NCBI GenBank assembly: GCA_040388535.1
Contig: JAZKBR010000004.1
Coordinates: forward strand, 1 to 64,000
DNA from: Gemmatimonadota bacterium
Lineage (GTDB): Bacteria > Gemmatimonadota > Gemmatimonadetes > Gemmatimonadales > GWC2-71-9
Reading direction: 5' to 3'
DNA: 64,000 nucleotides
Position numbers and translations under genes: made by a program. Shown in pieces: positions 47,327 to 57,523 of this stretch; within the stretch, counting starts at the first letter, position 1, and the number at the start of each line of letters is the position of its first letter. The notes beneath the pieces were generated by a model. That model ran no database searches, was not told where the DNA came from, and saw only the letters and a program-made list of their open reading frames with translations.

Positions 47327-49729
47327 CTAACGCGGGCGACGCTCGAGCACCTTCCGCAACTCTTCGAAGGCCCGCCCAAAGGCGGTCAGATCGTGTCGCG
47401 ACAGGGCTGAATCGGCCTGCCGCATCCAGCTCTGTGCGGCGGTCAAACGCCCGGCATCCGTCGGGCCGGTGGGGCTGGCAGGGCGCCCCGCCCCGAACAG
47501 GGCGGCCCATGCCTCGGCACCACTCCGGGCGCCGATGGCGCGCTCGCCAACGGCAGCCCCGAGGCCGAGCAACGCCGGCCTGCCGCGGGCAGGGGCCGCA
47601 AAGATCGGCTGCCACGCCATCAGTTCGCCAGCCACGAACCGCCAACGCAATGGCGGCGCGAAGAAACTGTCACCGGCGGCCTGAGCGGAATCGCGGAGAT
47701 GCGCCAGCGTGAGGTCCCGGGCCCAGTCGCGTTCCAGTTCACGTCCATTGGCAATCGCGGCTCGTTCGATCCGATCGATCCTCAACTGAGGCACCCCGTT
47801 CAGCCGCGATGCGGTCACCAGTGCGGAGAGGACCCGCCTGGCCGGATCCTCGAAGACGGCGACCCGGGTCGGCTGCGAACCGCTGCTCCAGACAACCATG
47901 GCTCGCTCGGCAGGTCCATCCGGACTTTCGCGACCTGGCCGCCGGCCGAGGCCCCATGCCGGCCCTTCGAGGACCTGCAGCTGGCTCGCCAACCAGGCGG
48001 AGGGGTAGCCGAGTTGCTGCCGCACCTCTGGCGGCATTGCCGCGGCCTCTGCCACGACGCCCGGTGCAAAGCGCGACCAACTCGCCGCAAGTGAATCGGC
48101 CCCTGGATCCCGGTAGATCGTGATGGTCCCCGACACGGCATCCATGGTCGCAACGAATGCCGGGACAACGCCTGACACCTCGGCCCCACGCCAGCGCAGG
48201 CGGGTTGCCTGGGGCGCAATCGGCAAGGGCAACATCCCTTGAACTACCCAGGTAATCCGGTTTCCCAGCGCCATCGGCACCGGGGGTGACCAGGTGGCCA
48301 TCGGCAGAATTGCTGCGGCACGCTCAGCCGGATCGAGATGCCAATCCACGGCGCGCGCCGCGCCCGGTGTCACCATTCCCCAGGCCTGTCGTGCCCACGC
48401 CAGCCCGAGGTTCCGAAGCGGTCCTCCCATCGGCACACCGGTCAGCGTGAAGCGCCACTCGTCGGCATCTGGCCGCAGCCGTGGGTCGGCCAGTGTGAGC
48501 AGTGGAACGGCAGGCTCGGTCCTCGACAGGAGCACCGGACTGCCGTCGCTCGCGGCCACTCCTTCCGCAATCGCAAGCAGGTCGACACGATGGCGGTCGG
48601 CAGCGGCAGTCGCGGCAACGAGCCACCCCGGCTGCGCCCCTGCCGGACCACCGACAACCGCGGGGTTTGCCCCGAGGAGTGTCCTGCCGTCTCCCTCGAA
48701 CCAGCGCGACAGGATGGCATCATCCCAGATCGCCGCAGGGACTTCGCTGCTGTCACTGGTGCGGGGCTCGGTCGCCTCGCGGATACCCCACGCGATGCTC
48801 TCGAGCTGCCTGATTTCGGCACTGGTCACGGCCGGCGGGGTGGCTTCGGCAGCGAGCGCCGGGATGATGACGCGCTCCACCAGGATCCCCATCACGAGCA
48901 CGCTCCAGCCACTCAGCAGGAGCGCGTGTCGACCGCGCTGCGCCCACATCAGGCTCAGGAGCGAAACCGCCAGCGCTATCCCGGCCATGATCTGCGCGGC
49001 GCGAATCCTCGTCAGCGCGGCCACCGCGCCGAGCCCGGGGTCGTTCCCCGCAGCGATGCGGTAGGGCTCGATGAGGTAACCGGCGGCGAGCACGCCGGCG
49101 AAGAGCGTCAGGAGGCCACCCAGGTGTCGCCGCGCGTCGGGGTGAACGACCAGCGCTTTCTGGTCGCGCTTGATCCCGCCGATGCCGGAGTAGAGCATCG
49201 TCGCGACGGCGAGCCCGAGCACGATGAGTGTCACGGCGAAATCGTGGGCGAGTTCCCACACCGGCAATTGCGCGACGTAGACGCCGAAATCCTCTCCCAG
49301 GAGCGGATCCACCACGCCGTAATGCACACCCTGCCAGGCGAGCGCTACCGGCCCACGCCAGGCGCGCGCCCCGGCGCCAGTGATGAGGCCGAGCAGCACA
49401 CCGGTGCAGACACCCGCGACCCAGAGGTAGCGGACCGGGATGGCTTCGCGGACCTGGAGATTTCCGATATTGCGGGTGACGGAGACCGTCGCCACCGCGC
49501 GGGCAACCAGCAGCGCTTGCAGCGCGAACCAGCACGAGGCGATGAGGATGGCGGCGCCATCGAGCGCGAGACCAAGGAGACGCCACCGGGTGATGGCGCT
49601 GACGGCGGCGGGCGAAAAGGTCGCGGCCCACCAGCGCTCGGTCAGGAACGCGACGCTCCAGCGGCCAACGTACAAGAGGACAACCACCACCGCGATACCG
49701 CTCAACAAGCGGCGCGTTCGCGGCGTCAT
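47327..49729 (-). CDS. UPF0182 family membrane protein
   Basis: 800 residues. About seven membrane helices fill the first 320 residues; HYGVVDPLLGEDFGVYVAQLPVWEL between helices matches the UPF0182 (COG1615) signature of a DP-x-F-x-x-D motif followed by LPFW. The long soluble remainder has DPAERAAAILPMATWSPPVPMALG and an ending without the acidic tail of many homologues. The function of the family is unknown. It follows the phosphohexomutase gene by 4 bases, probably as one transcript. Confidence 0.8.
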   Translation of the reverse strand: MTPRTRRLLSGIAVVVVLLYVGRWSVAFLTERWWAATFSPAAVSAITRWRLLGLALDGAAILIASCWFALQALLVARAVATVSVTRNIGNLQVREAIPVRYLWVAGVCTGVLLGLITGAGARAWRGPVALAWQGVHYGVVDPLLGEDFGVYVAQLPVWELAHDFAVTLIVLGLAVATMLYSGIGGIKRDQKALVVHPDARRHLGGLLTLFAGVLAAGYLIEPYRIAAGNDPGLGAVAALTRIRAAQIMAGIALAVSLLSLMWAQRGRHALLLSGWSVLVMGILVERVIIPALAAEATPPAVTSAEIRQLESIAWGIREATEPRTSDSSEVPAAIWDDAILSRWFEGDGRTLLGANPAVVGGPAGAQPGWLVAATAAADRHRVDLLAIAEGVAASDGSPVLLSRTEPAVPLLTLADPRLRPDADEWRFTLTGVPMGGPLRNLGLAWARQAWGMVTPGAARAVDWHLDPAERAAAILPMATWSPPVPMALGNRITWVVQGMLPLPIAPQATRLRWRGAEVSGVVPAFVATMDAVSGTITIYRDPGADSLAASWSRFAPGVVAEAAAMPPEVRQQLGYPSAWLASQLQVLEGPAWGLGRRPGRESPDGPAERAMVVWSSGSQPTRVAVFEDPARRVLSALVTASRLNGVPQLRIDRIERAAIANGRELERDWARDLTLAHLRDSAQAAGDSFFAPPLRWRFVAGELMAWQPIFAAPARGRPALLGLGAAVGERAIGARSGAEAWAALFGAGRPASPTGPTDAGRLTAAQSWMRQADSALSRHDLTAFGRAFEELRKVLERRPR

Positions 49730-49733
49730 CTGG

Positions 49734-51104
49734 TCAGGCCCTGAGGCCGCGGCCGGCGAGCCAGGACATCACTTCGTGTTGATAGCTGTCTCGTGCGGCA
49801 GCGGTGGCACCCTCGAAGCGCAGCACGAGGATCGCCTGGGTGTTGGACGCCCGGATGAGACCCCATCCTTCGGGGTATTCGATCCGCACGCCGTCGATCG
49901 TCGACACAGGATAGCGTGACGCGAAATAGGCCGCCGCTTCCTCGACGAGGCCGAACTTCACCGCATCGGCACACTCGACGCGCAATTCCGGCGTCGCAAA
50001 CGTTTCGGGGAGGTCTGCCAGCAAGGGCGCGAGGCCGCCGGGCTGCGACGAGACGATCTCGAGCAGTCGCGCCGCGGCGAAGAGCGCATCATCGAACCCG
50101 AACCAGTCACCGCCAAAAAAGATGTGTCCGCTCATTTCGCCGGCGAGCGGCGAATGCTCGGCCTTCATTTTCGCCTTGATCAGCGAGTGCCCCGTCTTCC
50201 ACATGATCGGACGAGCGCCAGCCGCCGTCAGCGCCTGCGGTAGCAAGTCGGAGCATTTCACGTCGAAGATCACCGGGATGCCCGGGCCGAAGCGCCGCAC
50301 CGCATCGCGACCGAAAAGCACCAGCAGCTGATCGCCCCAGACCGGCCGGGCATCTTCATCGACGGCACCGATCCGATCGCCGTCGCCGTCGAACGCGATA
50401 CCGAGTTCGGCACCGTGCACCCGCACCGCTTCCTGCAGGTCGACAAGGTTCTCGAGGACGGTCGGGTCGGGATGATGATTCGGGAAAGTGCCGTCGCTGT
50501 CGGCGAAGAGTGGCACGACATCGGCACCGCACGCCTGCAGTGTCGCCACCGCGACCAGCGATGCCACGCCGTTACCGCAATCGACCACGACCTTCACCGG
50601 ACGCTGTAACTGATGCCGCTCGACGATGGCTTGCCGATAGCGTGTCAGGATCGACGCGTCGCTCGCGTGGCGCCCAGCACCTTCGTCGAAGCGCTCGGTC
50701 ACGATCGCCTCCCACAGCGCGATTATTTCCTCGCCATGGATGGCATCGCCTGCCAGCATCACCTTGAAGCCGTTGAACTCGGGTGGATTGTGCGATCCGG
50801 TGACCTGGACGCCACCATCGGTCCCGAGGGCACTGACCGCGTAGTAGAGTGCTGGTGTCGGCAGCATTCCCACGTCGATCGCGGTGCAGCCGGTCGAGAC
50901 AATCCCGTGGCGCAGCGCCGCCGCGAGCGCTTCCCCGCTCGGGCGATTGTCGCGCCCGACGGCGAGCGTCGCATCGCGATGCAACCGTGCCCGCGCTGCA
51001 GTGCCGATGGCACGGCCAAGCTGCTCGGCGAAGGCGGGGGTGAGTTCGCTGCCTACGATGCCACGGACATCGTACTGACGAAAAATCGACTTCGGGACGT
51101 TCAC
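49734..51104 (-). CDS. Phosphomannomutase / phosphoglucomutase
   Basis: 456 residues from a GTG at 51104, aagga upstream. Alpha-D-phosphohexomutase motifs: FRQYDVRGIVGSEL, AVGRDNRPSG, catalytic serine loop QVTGSHNPPEFNG, metal loop FDGDGDRIG, GEMSGHIFF for sugar binding and a phosphate-binding RASNTQA near the end. It makes mannose- or glucose-1-phosphate for nucleotide sugars, AlgC/ManB style. It may feed the glycan cluster at 11862-19705. Confidence 0.94.
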   Translation of the reverse strand: MNVPKSIFRQYDVRGIVGSELTPAFAEQLGRAIGTAARARLHRDATLAVGRDNRPSGEALAAALRHGIVSTGCTAIDVGMLPTPALYYAVSALGTDGGVQVTGSHNPPEFNGFKVMLAGDAIHGEEIIALWEAIVTERFDEGAGRHASDASILTRYRQAIVERHQLQRPVKVVVDCGNGVASLVAVATLQACGADVVPLFADSDGTFPNHHPDPTVLENLVDLQEAVRVHGAELGIAFDGDGDRIGAVDEDARPVWGDQLLVLFGRDAVRRFGPGIPVIFDVKCSDLLPQALTAAGARPIMWKTGHSLIKAKMKAEHSPLAGEMSGHIFFGGDWFGFDDALFAAARLLEIVSSQPGGLAPLLADLPETFATPELRVECADAVKFGLVEEAAAYFASRYPVSTIDGVRIEYPEGWGLIRASNTQAILVLRFEGATAAARDSYQHEVMSWLAGRGLRA

Positions 51105-51118
51105 AGGAAAGGATTCCT

Positions 51119-52618
51119 TCAGCGCGGGCCGGTCGGCATCGCGGTCTGCCGCAGGTGTACCGCTTCCTGGGTCGCGAAGTTCAAGGGGATGTTGGGCAGC
51201 AAGCCGAACACCAGAATGGCGGCAACACAGATCGCAACGGCGATCTTGGCCGGAATCGGGAAGCGGATGGTGGTGTGCGCCGAGCGGGTCCGCGTCGGCT
51301 TCAGCGTCATTGCGAGAATCACCGGGAGGTAGTAGCCGATCGAGATACCGCTGCCGATCATTGCCACGATCGGAAGAAATGCCTCACCCTGCCCCAGCGT
51401 GGCCGAAATGAGATACCACTTGCCGATGAAGCCGAACGTGCCCGGGAAACCGAGCAGGGAGAGCATGCAGACTGCGAGCCCGAGTGACGCGAAGGGCCGG
51501 ACCGAGAAAAGACCTTCGAGGTCGGTGAGCAGCACGGTGCGTGCACCGGCACGCTCGATGGAGGCGAGGATCCCGAAGGCGGCCACCGTTGTGATAGAGT
51601 AGGCCAGCAGGTAGACGAGTACCGCCGCCGTTCCCTCATCGCTGTGGGCCCAGAGCGCGAGCATCAGGTAGCCAGCGTGGGCGACTGCGCTGTAGGCCAG
51701 CATCCGCTTCATCGAGGTCTGCGCGAGGGCTGTCAGGTTGCCGACCAGAATCGTGGCCACCGCCAGCACCGCGATGATCGGGCGCCAGAGCAGCACATAC
51801 GCCGGGAACGCCTCGGCCAGCAGGCGCGCGAGCGCGAGGAACGCCGCCGCTTTGACGCCGCTCGCCATGAACGCCGTGACCGGGGTCGGAGAGCCTTCAT
51901 AGACGTCGGGTGCCCAGGCGTGGAACGGCACTGCGGCGACCTTGAAGCCGAAGCCGATCAGCAACAGCCCCATGCCGAACTTTGCCATCAGCGTGGGCGG
52001 TGTGGCCGACAGCTGCGCCCCGATCAGGGCGAAGTTGAACTGTCCGGTCGCGCCGTAGATGAGCGCGATGCCGTACAGCAGGAAACCGGAGGCGAAGGCA
52101 CCCAGCAGGAAATACTTGAGCGATGCTTCCGCGGAAGAGCGCCGTGTGCGATCGTAGCCGGCGAGGACATACACCGAGATCGACATCACCTCGAGCCCGA
52201 GGAAGACGGTGATCAGGTCGGCCGCGCCAGCGAGGAGCATCATCCCCACGGTCGCGAGCATCAGCAGGACGTAATACTCCGGGGCGAGAATGCCTTGCCG
52301 TTCGAGCCAGCGCAGCGACAGCACGGCAATGGCCCCGCCGATCCAGAGCAGCAAGGCATCGCTCGCGAACCGGAAGCCGTCGAGCGCGATCATCTGCGGC
52401 AGGCCGTCCGCCCGTGCGCCACGCCAGGCCAGCCAGCCGGTCGCAACGACGGCGAGGAGATAGCCGAAGAGCGACAAGAGCCCTACGAACCGCGTATCGG
52501 CCGCCGTACGATGCCGCCACGCGACGACGAGCAGGACCACCAGCGCCCAGGCGGTGAGCAGCAACTCAGGGAGCAGTGCCAGTGTCGCACCGCCCGGTGT
52601 GGCGAGGTCGATCCCCAT
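51119..52618 (-). CDS. nuoN: NADH-quinone oxidoreductase subunit N
   Basis: 499 residues, an antiporter-like membrane subunit of complex I. FGLLPNIPL-type ends, KFGMGLLLIGFGFKVAAVPFHAWAPDVYEG and the key Lys/His pattern of the proton channel are present. Last gene of the nuo operon. ATG at 52618 shares a base with the nuoM stop. Confidence 0.96.
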   Translation of the reverse strand: MGIDLATPGGATLALLPELLLTAWALVVLLVVAWRHRTAADTRFVGLLSLFGYLLAVVATGWLAWRGARADGLPQMIALDGFRFASDALLLWIGGAIAVLSLRWLERQGILAPEYYVLLMLATVGMMLLAGAADLITVFLGLEVMSISVYVLAGYDRTRRSSAEASLKYFLLGAFASGFLLYGIALIYGATGQFNFALIGAQLSATPPTLMAKFGMGLLLIGFGFKVAAVPFHAWAPDVYEGSPTPVTAFMASGVKAAAFLALARLLAEAFPAYVLLWRPIIAVLAVATILVGNLTALAQTSMKRMLAYSAVAHAGYLMLALWAHSDEGTAAVLVYLLAYSITTVAAFGILASIERAGARTVLLTDLEGLFSVRPFASLGLAVCMLSLLGFPGTFGFIGKWYLISATLGQGEAFLPIVAMIGSGISIGYYLPVILAMTLKPTRTRSAHTTIRFPIPAKIAVAICVAAILVFGLLPNIPLNFATQEAVHLRQTAMPTGPR

Positions 52619-54177
52619 CACGGCTTCATCCCCGAGGTCGAAATGCCGGGCAGCGAGGCAGGCGGCAGGTGCGGCTGGATCAATTCGATGTAGCGACGGG
52701 CCGCCGCCTCCGTCCGGTGCAACAGCGGCTTCGGATACAGCCCGATCCAGAGCATCGCGATGATCAGCGGGGCCATCACCGCGATCTCGCGGAAGTTCAG
52801 GTCACCGATTCCCTCGTTGAGCGGGTTCGTGAACCGGTTGAAGAAGACGCGCTGCGTCGACCAGAGCATATAGGCCGCGGAGAAGACGACCACCGTCGCT
52901 GCCGCCGCGACCAGCCAGGGGTAGCGTCCGAAGGAGCCGATCAGGACGAGGAACTCTCCGATGAACCCGTTCAGTCCCGGCAACCCGATCGACGAGAAGG
53001 CCGTGATCGTGAACGCCGTTGCCATGAGCGGGGCGACCCGGGCGAGTCCGCCGAAGTCGGCGATCTTGCGGGTGTGCCGTCGCTCGTACAGCATGCCGAT
53101 GATGAAGAAGAGCGCACCGGTCGAGAGGCCATGGGAGACCATCACGAGAATGGCCCCTTGCACGCTCTCGACGGTACTGCCCCAGATGCCGAGCATGACG
53201 AAGCCGAGATGGCTCACCGAGGAGTAGGCGACGAGGCGCTTGAGATCTGGCTGCACCATCGCCACCAGGGCAGCGTACACGATGCCGATTACCGCGAGTG
53301 ACGCCATCACCAGACCAGTGGTCTTCGACAGGGCGAAGGCCGGGAAGAATGGGATCGCGAAGCGGAGGAAACCGTAGGTTCCCATCTTGAGCAGGATCAC
53401 GGCGAGGTCCACCGAGCCCGCCGTCGGCGCCTCGGTGTGCGCATCGGGGAGCCAGGTGTGGAATGGGAAGAGGGGCACCTTCACCGCGAATGCCAGCGCA
53501 AACGCCACGAAGAGCCAGCCGCCCCACGGCGCCATCGATTCTGCGTGTTCCAGCAGGTGTGCGTAGGCAAAGGAGTACACCCCCGTTGCCTTGCCGACGG
53601 TCCACACCATCCAGACAATAGCGACGAGCATCAACAGCGAACCGACGAAGGTGTAGATCACGAACTTCGTCGCCGCGTACAGGCGGTTGCTGCTCCCCCA
53701 GATGCCGATGAGGAAATACATCGGGATCAGCAGCAGTTCCCAGAAGGTGTAGAAGAGAAAGAGGTCGGTCGAGATGAAGACCCCGAGCATCCCCGTCTTG
53801 AGCGCCAGCAGCAGCGAATAGAAGCCGCGCTGCTTCTGATCGATTCCGCGCCAGCTTCCCCACACAACCAGTGGCATCATCACCACCGACAGCAGCACCA
53901 TCAGCACCGAGATGCCGTCGATGCCGATCCGGTAGCCGATGCCGAATTGCGGCAACCACGCCGCATCAGTGACGAACTGCATTCCGGGGTTGTTGGAATC
54001 GAACGCCCACCAGAGTCCGAGTCCGAGCCCCAGTTCCGTCAGCGCCACCGTGAGCGCGATCCAGCGCGCCGAGTGGACCGGGAAGACCAGGATCAGCGGG
54101 ATTGCGAGCAGCGGCAGCAGCAGGAGCACGTGGAGAATCCAGTGCTCGTATCCGATGGAGGCGAGGAATTGCGTCAT
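52618..54177 (-). CDS. nuoM: NADH-quinone oxidoreductase subunit M
   Basis: 519 residues. GIGYRIGIDGISVLMVLLS, TFWELLLIPMYFLIG (conserved Glu), FAVKVPLFPFHTWLPDAHTEAPTAGSV and LKRLVAYSSVSHLGFV define NuoM. Proton-pumping antiporter-like subunit. Confidence 0.97.
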   Translation of the reverse strand: MTQFLASIGYEHWILHVLLLLPLLAIPLILVFPVHSARWIALTVALTELGLGLGLWWAFDSNNPGMQFVTDAAWLPQFGIGYRIGIDGISVLMVLLSVVMMPLVVWGSWRGIDQKQRGFYSLLLALKTGMLGVFISTDLFLFYTFWELLLIPMYFLIGIWGSSNRLYAATKFVIYTFVGSLLMLVAIVWMVWTVGKATGVYSFAYAHLLEHAESMAPWGGWLFVAFALAFAVKVPLFPFHTWLPDAHTEAPTAGSVDLAVILLKMGTYGFLRFAIPFFPAFALSKTTGLVMASLAVIGIVYAALVAMVQPDLKRLVAYSSVSHLGFVMLGIWGSTVESVQGAILVMVSHGLSTGALFFIIGMLYERRHTRKIADFGGLARVAPLMATAFTITAFSSIGLPGLNGFIGEFLVLIGSFGRYPWLVAAAATVVVFSAAYMLWSTQRVFFNRFTNPLNEGIGDLNFREIAVMAPLIIAMLWIGLYPKPLLHRTEAAARRYIELIQPHLPPASLPGISTSGMKP

Positions 54178-54181
54178 CTCC

Positions 54182-56152
54182 TTACCCCACCAGCGAACGA
54201 AGGATGAGTACCGCGCCGATCGCGAACATGGTCACGTAGAGTGCGACCTGTCCGTTCTGCAACCGCGAGCCGAGCCAGCCGAGTCCTTCGGCCACCCGGG
54301 CCGTACCACCCACCGCGAGGCGATCCACGAGGAACTGGTCCATCCCCTGCCAGAGTACCTTGCGCGCGATCCAGACCACCGGCCCGACGATCAGCTTCTG
54401 ATAGAGTTCGTCGATGCGGTACTTGTCGTAGAGGAGTCGGGCGAGGCCGACATCAGGCGTCGCAAGCTCCGGCGTCGCGATCGGAGCGCGCAGCGTACGC
54501 GTGATGCCGAGGAAGAGTCCGAGTAGTCCGATCGCCACCGCACCACCGATCAGCAGGAGCTCGGTGCTGCCGTGGGGCATCGCAACGATCGGGAGGAGGG
54601 CATCCGCCGGCGCCGTGACCGGCTCGAGCCAGCGATGCATCGCCTCGCTCCCGCCGACCAGTTCCGGGAGATTGAGCGCACCACCCACGACCGAGAGCAG
54701 CCCGAGGATCACGAGGGGCCCGGTCATCACCCACGGCGCCTCGTGGAGCCCGGTCTCGGTCGCATCACCCCCACGGAACTTGCCAAGAAAGGTCATCGCG
54801 ACCAGCCGGGCCATGTAGTACGCGGTCATCAAGGCGGCGGCGAGCCCGAGCACCCAGCAAATGAGGTAGACGGGATTGGTCTGACCCTTGGCAAACGCCA
54901 TCGTCAGGATCTCGTCCTTCGACCAGAAGCCCGAGAGCGGAGGCACGCCGGCGATGGCCAGCGTCGCAATCGCCATCAAGGCGAAGGTCCAGGGCATCGC
55001 CTTCCGCAGGCCGCCCATGTTGCGCATGTCCTGCGCATCACGATGGCTGTGCGCATGATGCAGGGCGTGATGCATGGCGTGGATCACGCTGCCGGCACCG
55101 AGGAAGAGCAGCGCCTTGAAGAACGCGTGGGTGACCAGGTGGAAGATGCCGCTGGCGTACGCCCCCGTGCCGACGCCGAGGAACATGTATCCGAGCTGCG
55201 AGACGGTCGAATAGGCGAGCACCTTCTTGATGTCATACTGCTTGAGGCCGATCGTCGCCGCGAAGAACGCGGTCAGTGCACCGATGATCGCGATCAGTTC
55301 CAGCGTGGCCGGGGCCAGCGCGAAGAGCACCCCGGTGCGCACCACCAGAAAGACGCCGGCGGTCACCATCGTGGCCGCGTGGATGAGGGCAGACACCGGA
55401 GTCGGACCGGCCATCGCATCGGGCAGCCAGACGTAGAGCGGGATCTGCGCCGACTTGCCGGTGCAGCCCAGGAAGATCAGCATGGTGATCAGTGTTGCCG
55501 TCGTGCCGCCGAGGGAGAGCAGCGCCGGTGCCCGTCGCGCGATTTCGGTGTATTCGAGCGAGCCGAGGTACCACCAGATCAGGAACATCGCCATCAGGAC
55601 GCCGAAGTCACCGATCCGGTTGGCGAGAAAGGCCTTCTTGCCCGCGTCGGCGTTGGCATCGATCTCGAACCAGAACCCGATCAGCAGGTAGGAACAGAGC
55701 CCGACTCCTTCCCAGCCGATGAAGCTCACTGGCAGCGAGGCGCCGAGCACCAGCACAAGCATGAAGGCGACGAAGAGGTTCAGGTAGGCGAAATACCTGG
55801 CATACCCCGGGTCGTCGTGCATGTACCCGACGGAGAAGAGATGGATCAGCGAGCCGATCCCGGTCACCACGAGGAGCATGATGACCGAGAGATGGTCCAC
55901 CTGCAGGGCGAGATCGATGCTGAGGCGGTTCGAGATCGGCATCCACTGCCACAGCATCACCCGCACCGATTCCTCGGTCCCGCCTCGCAGTTCGCTGAAC
56001 ACGGCGAGCGCGACCCCGAAAGCCGCCACCAGAGTCCCGACCCCGACGAAGGAGACGAGCCCCTTCGCGCGGGATTTGCGCGCGGCGAGGACGCCATTGA
56101 ACAGCGCGCCCAGGAGCGGGAAGAGCACGGCCAACCAGACGAGCTGGATCAC
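54182..56152 (-). CDS. nuoL: NADH-quinone oxidoreductase subunit L
   Basis: 656 residues from a GTG at 56152 with gagg upstream. LQVDHLSVIMLLVVTGIGSLIH, SFIGWEGVGLCSYLLIGFW, GKSAQIPLYVWLPDAMAGPTPVSALIHAATMV and the HAMHHALHHAHSHRDAQDMRNMGGL loop are typical; the lateral helix at the C-terminus connects to NuoM and NuoN. Confidence 0.97.
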   Translation of the reverse strand: MIQLVWLAVLFPLLGALFNGVLAARKSRAKGLVSFVGVGTLVAAFGVALAVFSELRGGTEESVRVMLWQWMPISNRLSIDLALQVDHLSVIMLLVVTGIGSLIHLFSVGYMHDDPGYARYFAYLNLFVAFMLVLVLGASLPVSFIGWEGVGLCSYLLIGFWFEIDANADAGKKAFLANRIGDFGVLMAMFLIWWYLGSLEYTEIARRAPALLSLGGTTATLITMLIFLGCTGKSAQIPLYVWLPDAMAGPTPVSALIHAATMVTAGVFLVVRTGVLFALAPATLELIAIIGALTAFFAATIGLKQYDIKKVLAYSTVSQLGYMFLGVGTGAYASGIFHLVTHAFFKALLFLGAGSVIHAMHHALHHAHSHRDAQDMRNMGGLRKAMPWTFALMAIATLAIAGVPPLSGFWSKDEILTMAFAKGQTNPVYLICWVLGLAAALMTAYYMARLVAMTFLGKFRGGDATETGLHEAPWVMTGPLVILGLLSVVGGALNLPELVGGSEAMHRWLEPVTAPADALLPIVAMPHGSTELLLIGGAVAIGLLGLFLGITRTLRAPIATPELATPDVGLARLLYDKYRIDELYQKLIVGPVVWIARKVLWQGMDQFLVDRLAVGGTARVAEGLGWLGSRLQNGQVALYVTMFAIGAVLILRSLVG

Positions 56153-56155
56153 GCC

Positions 56156-56452
56156 TCAGCCCTTGAGAAGGTTGAGCTGGGTGAGGTCGACCGACTGCGT
56201 GTGCCGGTAGACCGCGAGGATGATGGCGAGACCGACGGCCGCCTCGGCCGCTGCGACCGTCATCACGAAGAAGACCATGATCTGGCCGCCATAGCCGTGG
56301 ACACGCGACAGTGCCACGAAGCTGACGTTCACGGCGTTGAGCATCAGCTCGACGCACATGAAGAGCACGATGGCGTTCCGGCGGATCAGCACGCCGGCCA
56401 CACCGATCACGAACAGGATCGCCGAGAGGATCAGGGAAGGTCCGAGCAGCAT
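56156..56452 (-). CDS. nuoK: NADH-quinone oxidoreductase subunit K
   Basis: 98 residues, three membrane helices, with the conserved glutamates in [12 protein letters not shown] and [12 protein letters not shown]. The ATG at 56452 shares a base with the nuoJ stop (TGATG); longer frames are shadow coding. Confidence 0.96.
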   Translation of the reverse strand: MLLGPSLILSAILFVIGVAGVLIRRNAIVLFMCVELMLNAVNVSFVALSRVHGYGGQIMVFFVMTVAAAEAAVGLAIILAVYRHTQSVDLTQLNLLKG

Positions 56453-57015
56453 CAGAGTTTCTTCTTTGCGAGGACGACGGCCCCGATCGCGGCCGCCAGC
56501 AGGAGCACCGAGGTGATCTCGAACGGGATCAGGTAGCTGGTGAAGAGTGGCTCCGCGATGCCCCCGACGACGCCGTGCGCCGCCGTGGCGGCCTGCGCCG
56601 CTGCACCCTCCGGAAAGACCAGCGCCGGGTCGACGGTGCCGGGGAGGGTTGAGAGCTCGCGGGCGAGCCGGTCCGGCGAATAGCCGCGCAACGCCACGAG
56701 TTCCGCGAGCATCACGGCGCTGAGCCCGGTGCCGGTGACCCACATCGGCCACCGCTTCATGTTGCGCGGCGAGTCGCCGATGTTGAGCAGCATGATCACA
56801 AACAGGAAGAGCACCATTACTGCGCCAGCGTACACCAGCACCTGCACCGCCGCGATGAACTCGGCCTGGAGCAGGACGTAGATGCCCGCGAGGGCGAACA
56901 TGCAGGAGACCAGCCAGAGGACCGACGCGATCGGGTTCCGACGCGTGACACAGAGAAGCGCCGACACGACGGCCCACACCGCAAAGACCCACCAGGTGAT
57001 GGTGACGAAATTCAC
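56452..57015 (-). CDS. nuoJ: NADH-quinone oxidoreductase subunit J
   Basis: 187 residues from a GTG at 57015, one base after the nuoI stop. [38 protein letters not shown] is the conserved core around membrane helix 3. A larger periplasmic loop rich in alanine precedes the last helix. Confidence 0.94.
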   Translation of the reverse strand: MNFVTITWWVFAVWAVVSALLCVTRRNPIASVLWLVSCMFALAGIYVLLQAEFIAAVQVLVYAGAVMVLFLFVIMLLNIGDSPRNMKRWPMWVTGTGLSAVMLAELVALRGYSPDRLARELSTLPGTVDPALVFPEGAAAQAATAAHGVVGGIAEPLFTSYLIPFEITSVLLLAAAIGAVVLAKKKL

Positions 57016-57016
57016 G

Positions 57017-57523
57017 TCACTCTCCCTTCGGATCGGCAGGATCCCAGAGCGTCGAGACCGGATGGGTCTGCGCCGACAGTCGCTCGAGGTCATAGACAAA
57101 GCGATCGCGGGAATATTCGGCGTTCTCGTAGTGGACGCCCACGTGGATCGCCTCTTCCGGGCAGACTTCCTGGCAGTAGCCACAGAAGACGCAGCGGAAT
57201 TCGTCGATCTCGTAGATCAGCGGATAGCGGTTCCCCGCTTCATCCTCGCCGGGCACCAGCTTGATGCAGTTCGCCGGGCAGATCTGCGGGCACAGCCCGC
57301 AAGCGACGCACTTCGAGCGACCCTGCGCATCCGTCATCATCCGGTGCGTGCCCCGCCACCGGGTGGCGATGTGCCACTCCTCGGTGCTCCGGCTCTCGGG
57401 GTACTGCATCGTGACCCGCGGCTGGAACATGTGCTTGAACGTCAGCGCCATCCCCTTGAGCGTCGCCCGGATGTACGACACCTCGCGTTCCGGGCGTCGC
57501 ATCACCTTCACGCCGATAGCCAT
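57017..57523 (-). CDS. nuoI: NADH-quinone oxidoreductase subunit I
   Basis: 168 residues from the ATG at 57523. Two [4Fe-4S] motifs, CVACGLCPQICP and CVFCGYCQEVCP, carry clusters N6a and N6b that pass electrons to NuoB. Preceded by the conserved GTHRMMTDAQGRSKC. Confidence 0.97.
   Translation of the reverse strand: MAIGVKVMRRPEREVSYIRATLKGMALTFKHMFQPRVTMQYPESRSTEEWHIATRWRGTHRMMTDAQGRSKCVACGLCPQICPANCIKLVPGEDEAGNRYPLIYEIDEFRCVFCGYCQEVCPEEAIHVGVHYENAEYSRDRFVYDLERLSAQTHPVSTLWDPADPKGE

Noticed and set aside
47320-47336. Hairpin cccgc/gcggg around the stop codon of the UPF0182 gene as a terminator
   Set aside because: Only 5 bp with a 7-base loop, and the nearest T-run is separated from it; too weak to call.
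54572-56536. A 654-codon plus-strand open frame opposite nuoL
   Set aside because: Composition is that of an antisense shadow (rich in His, Arg, Glu, Asp); nuoL on the other strand is clear.
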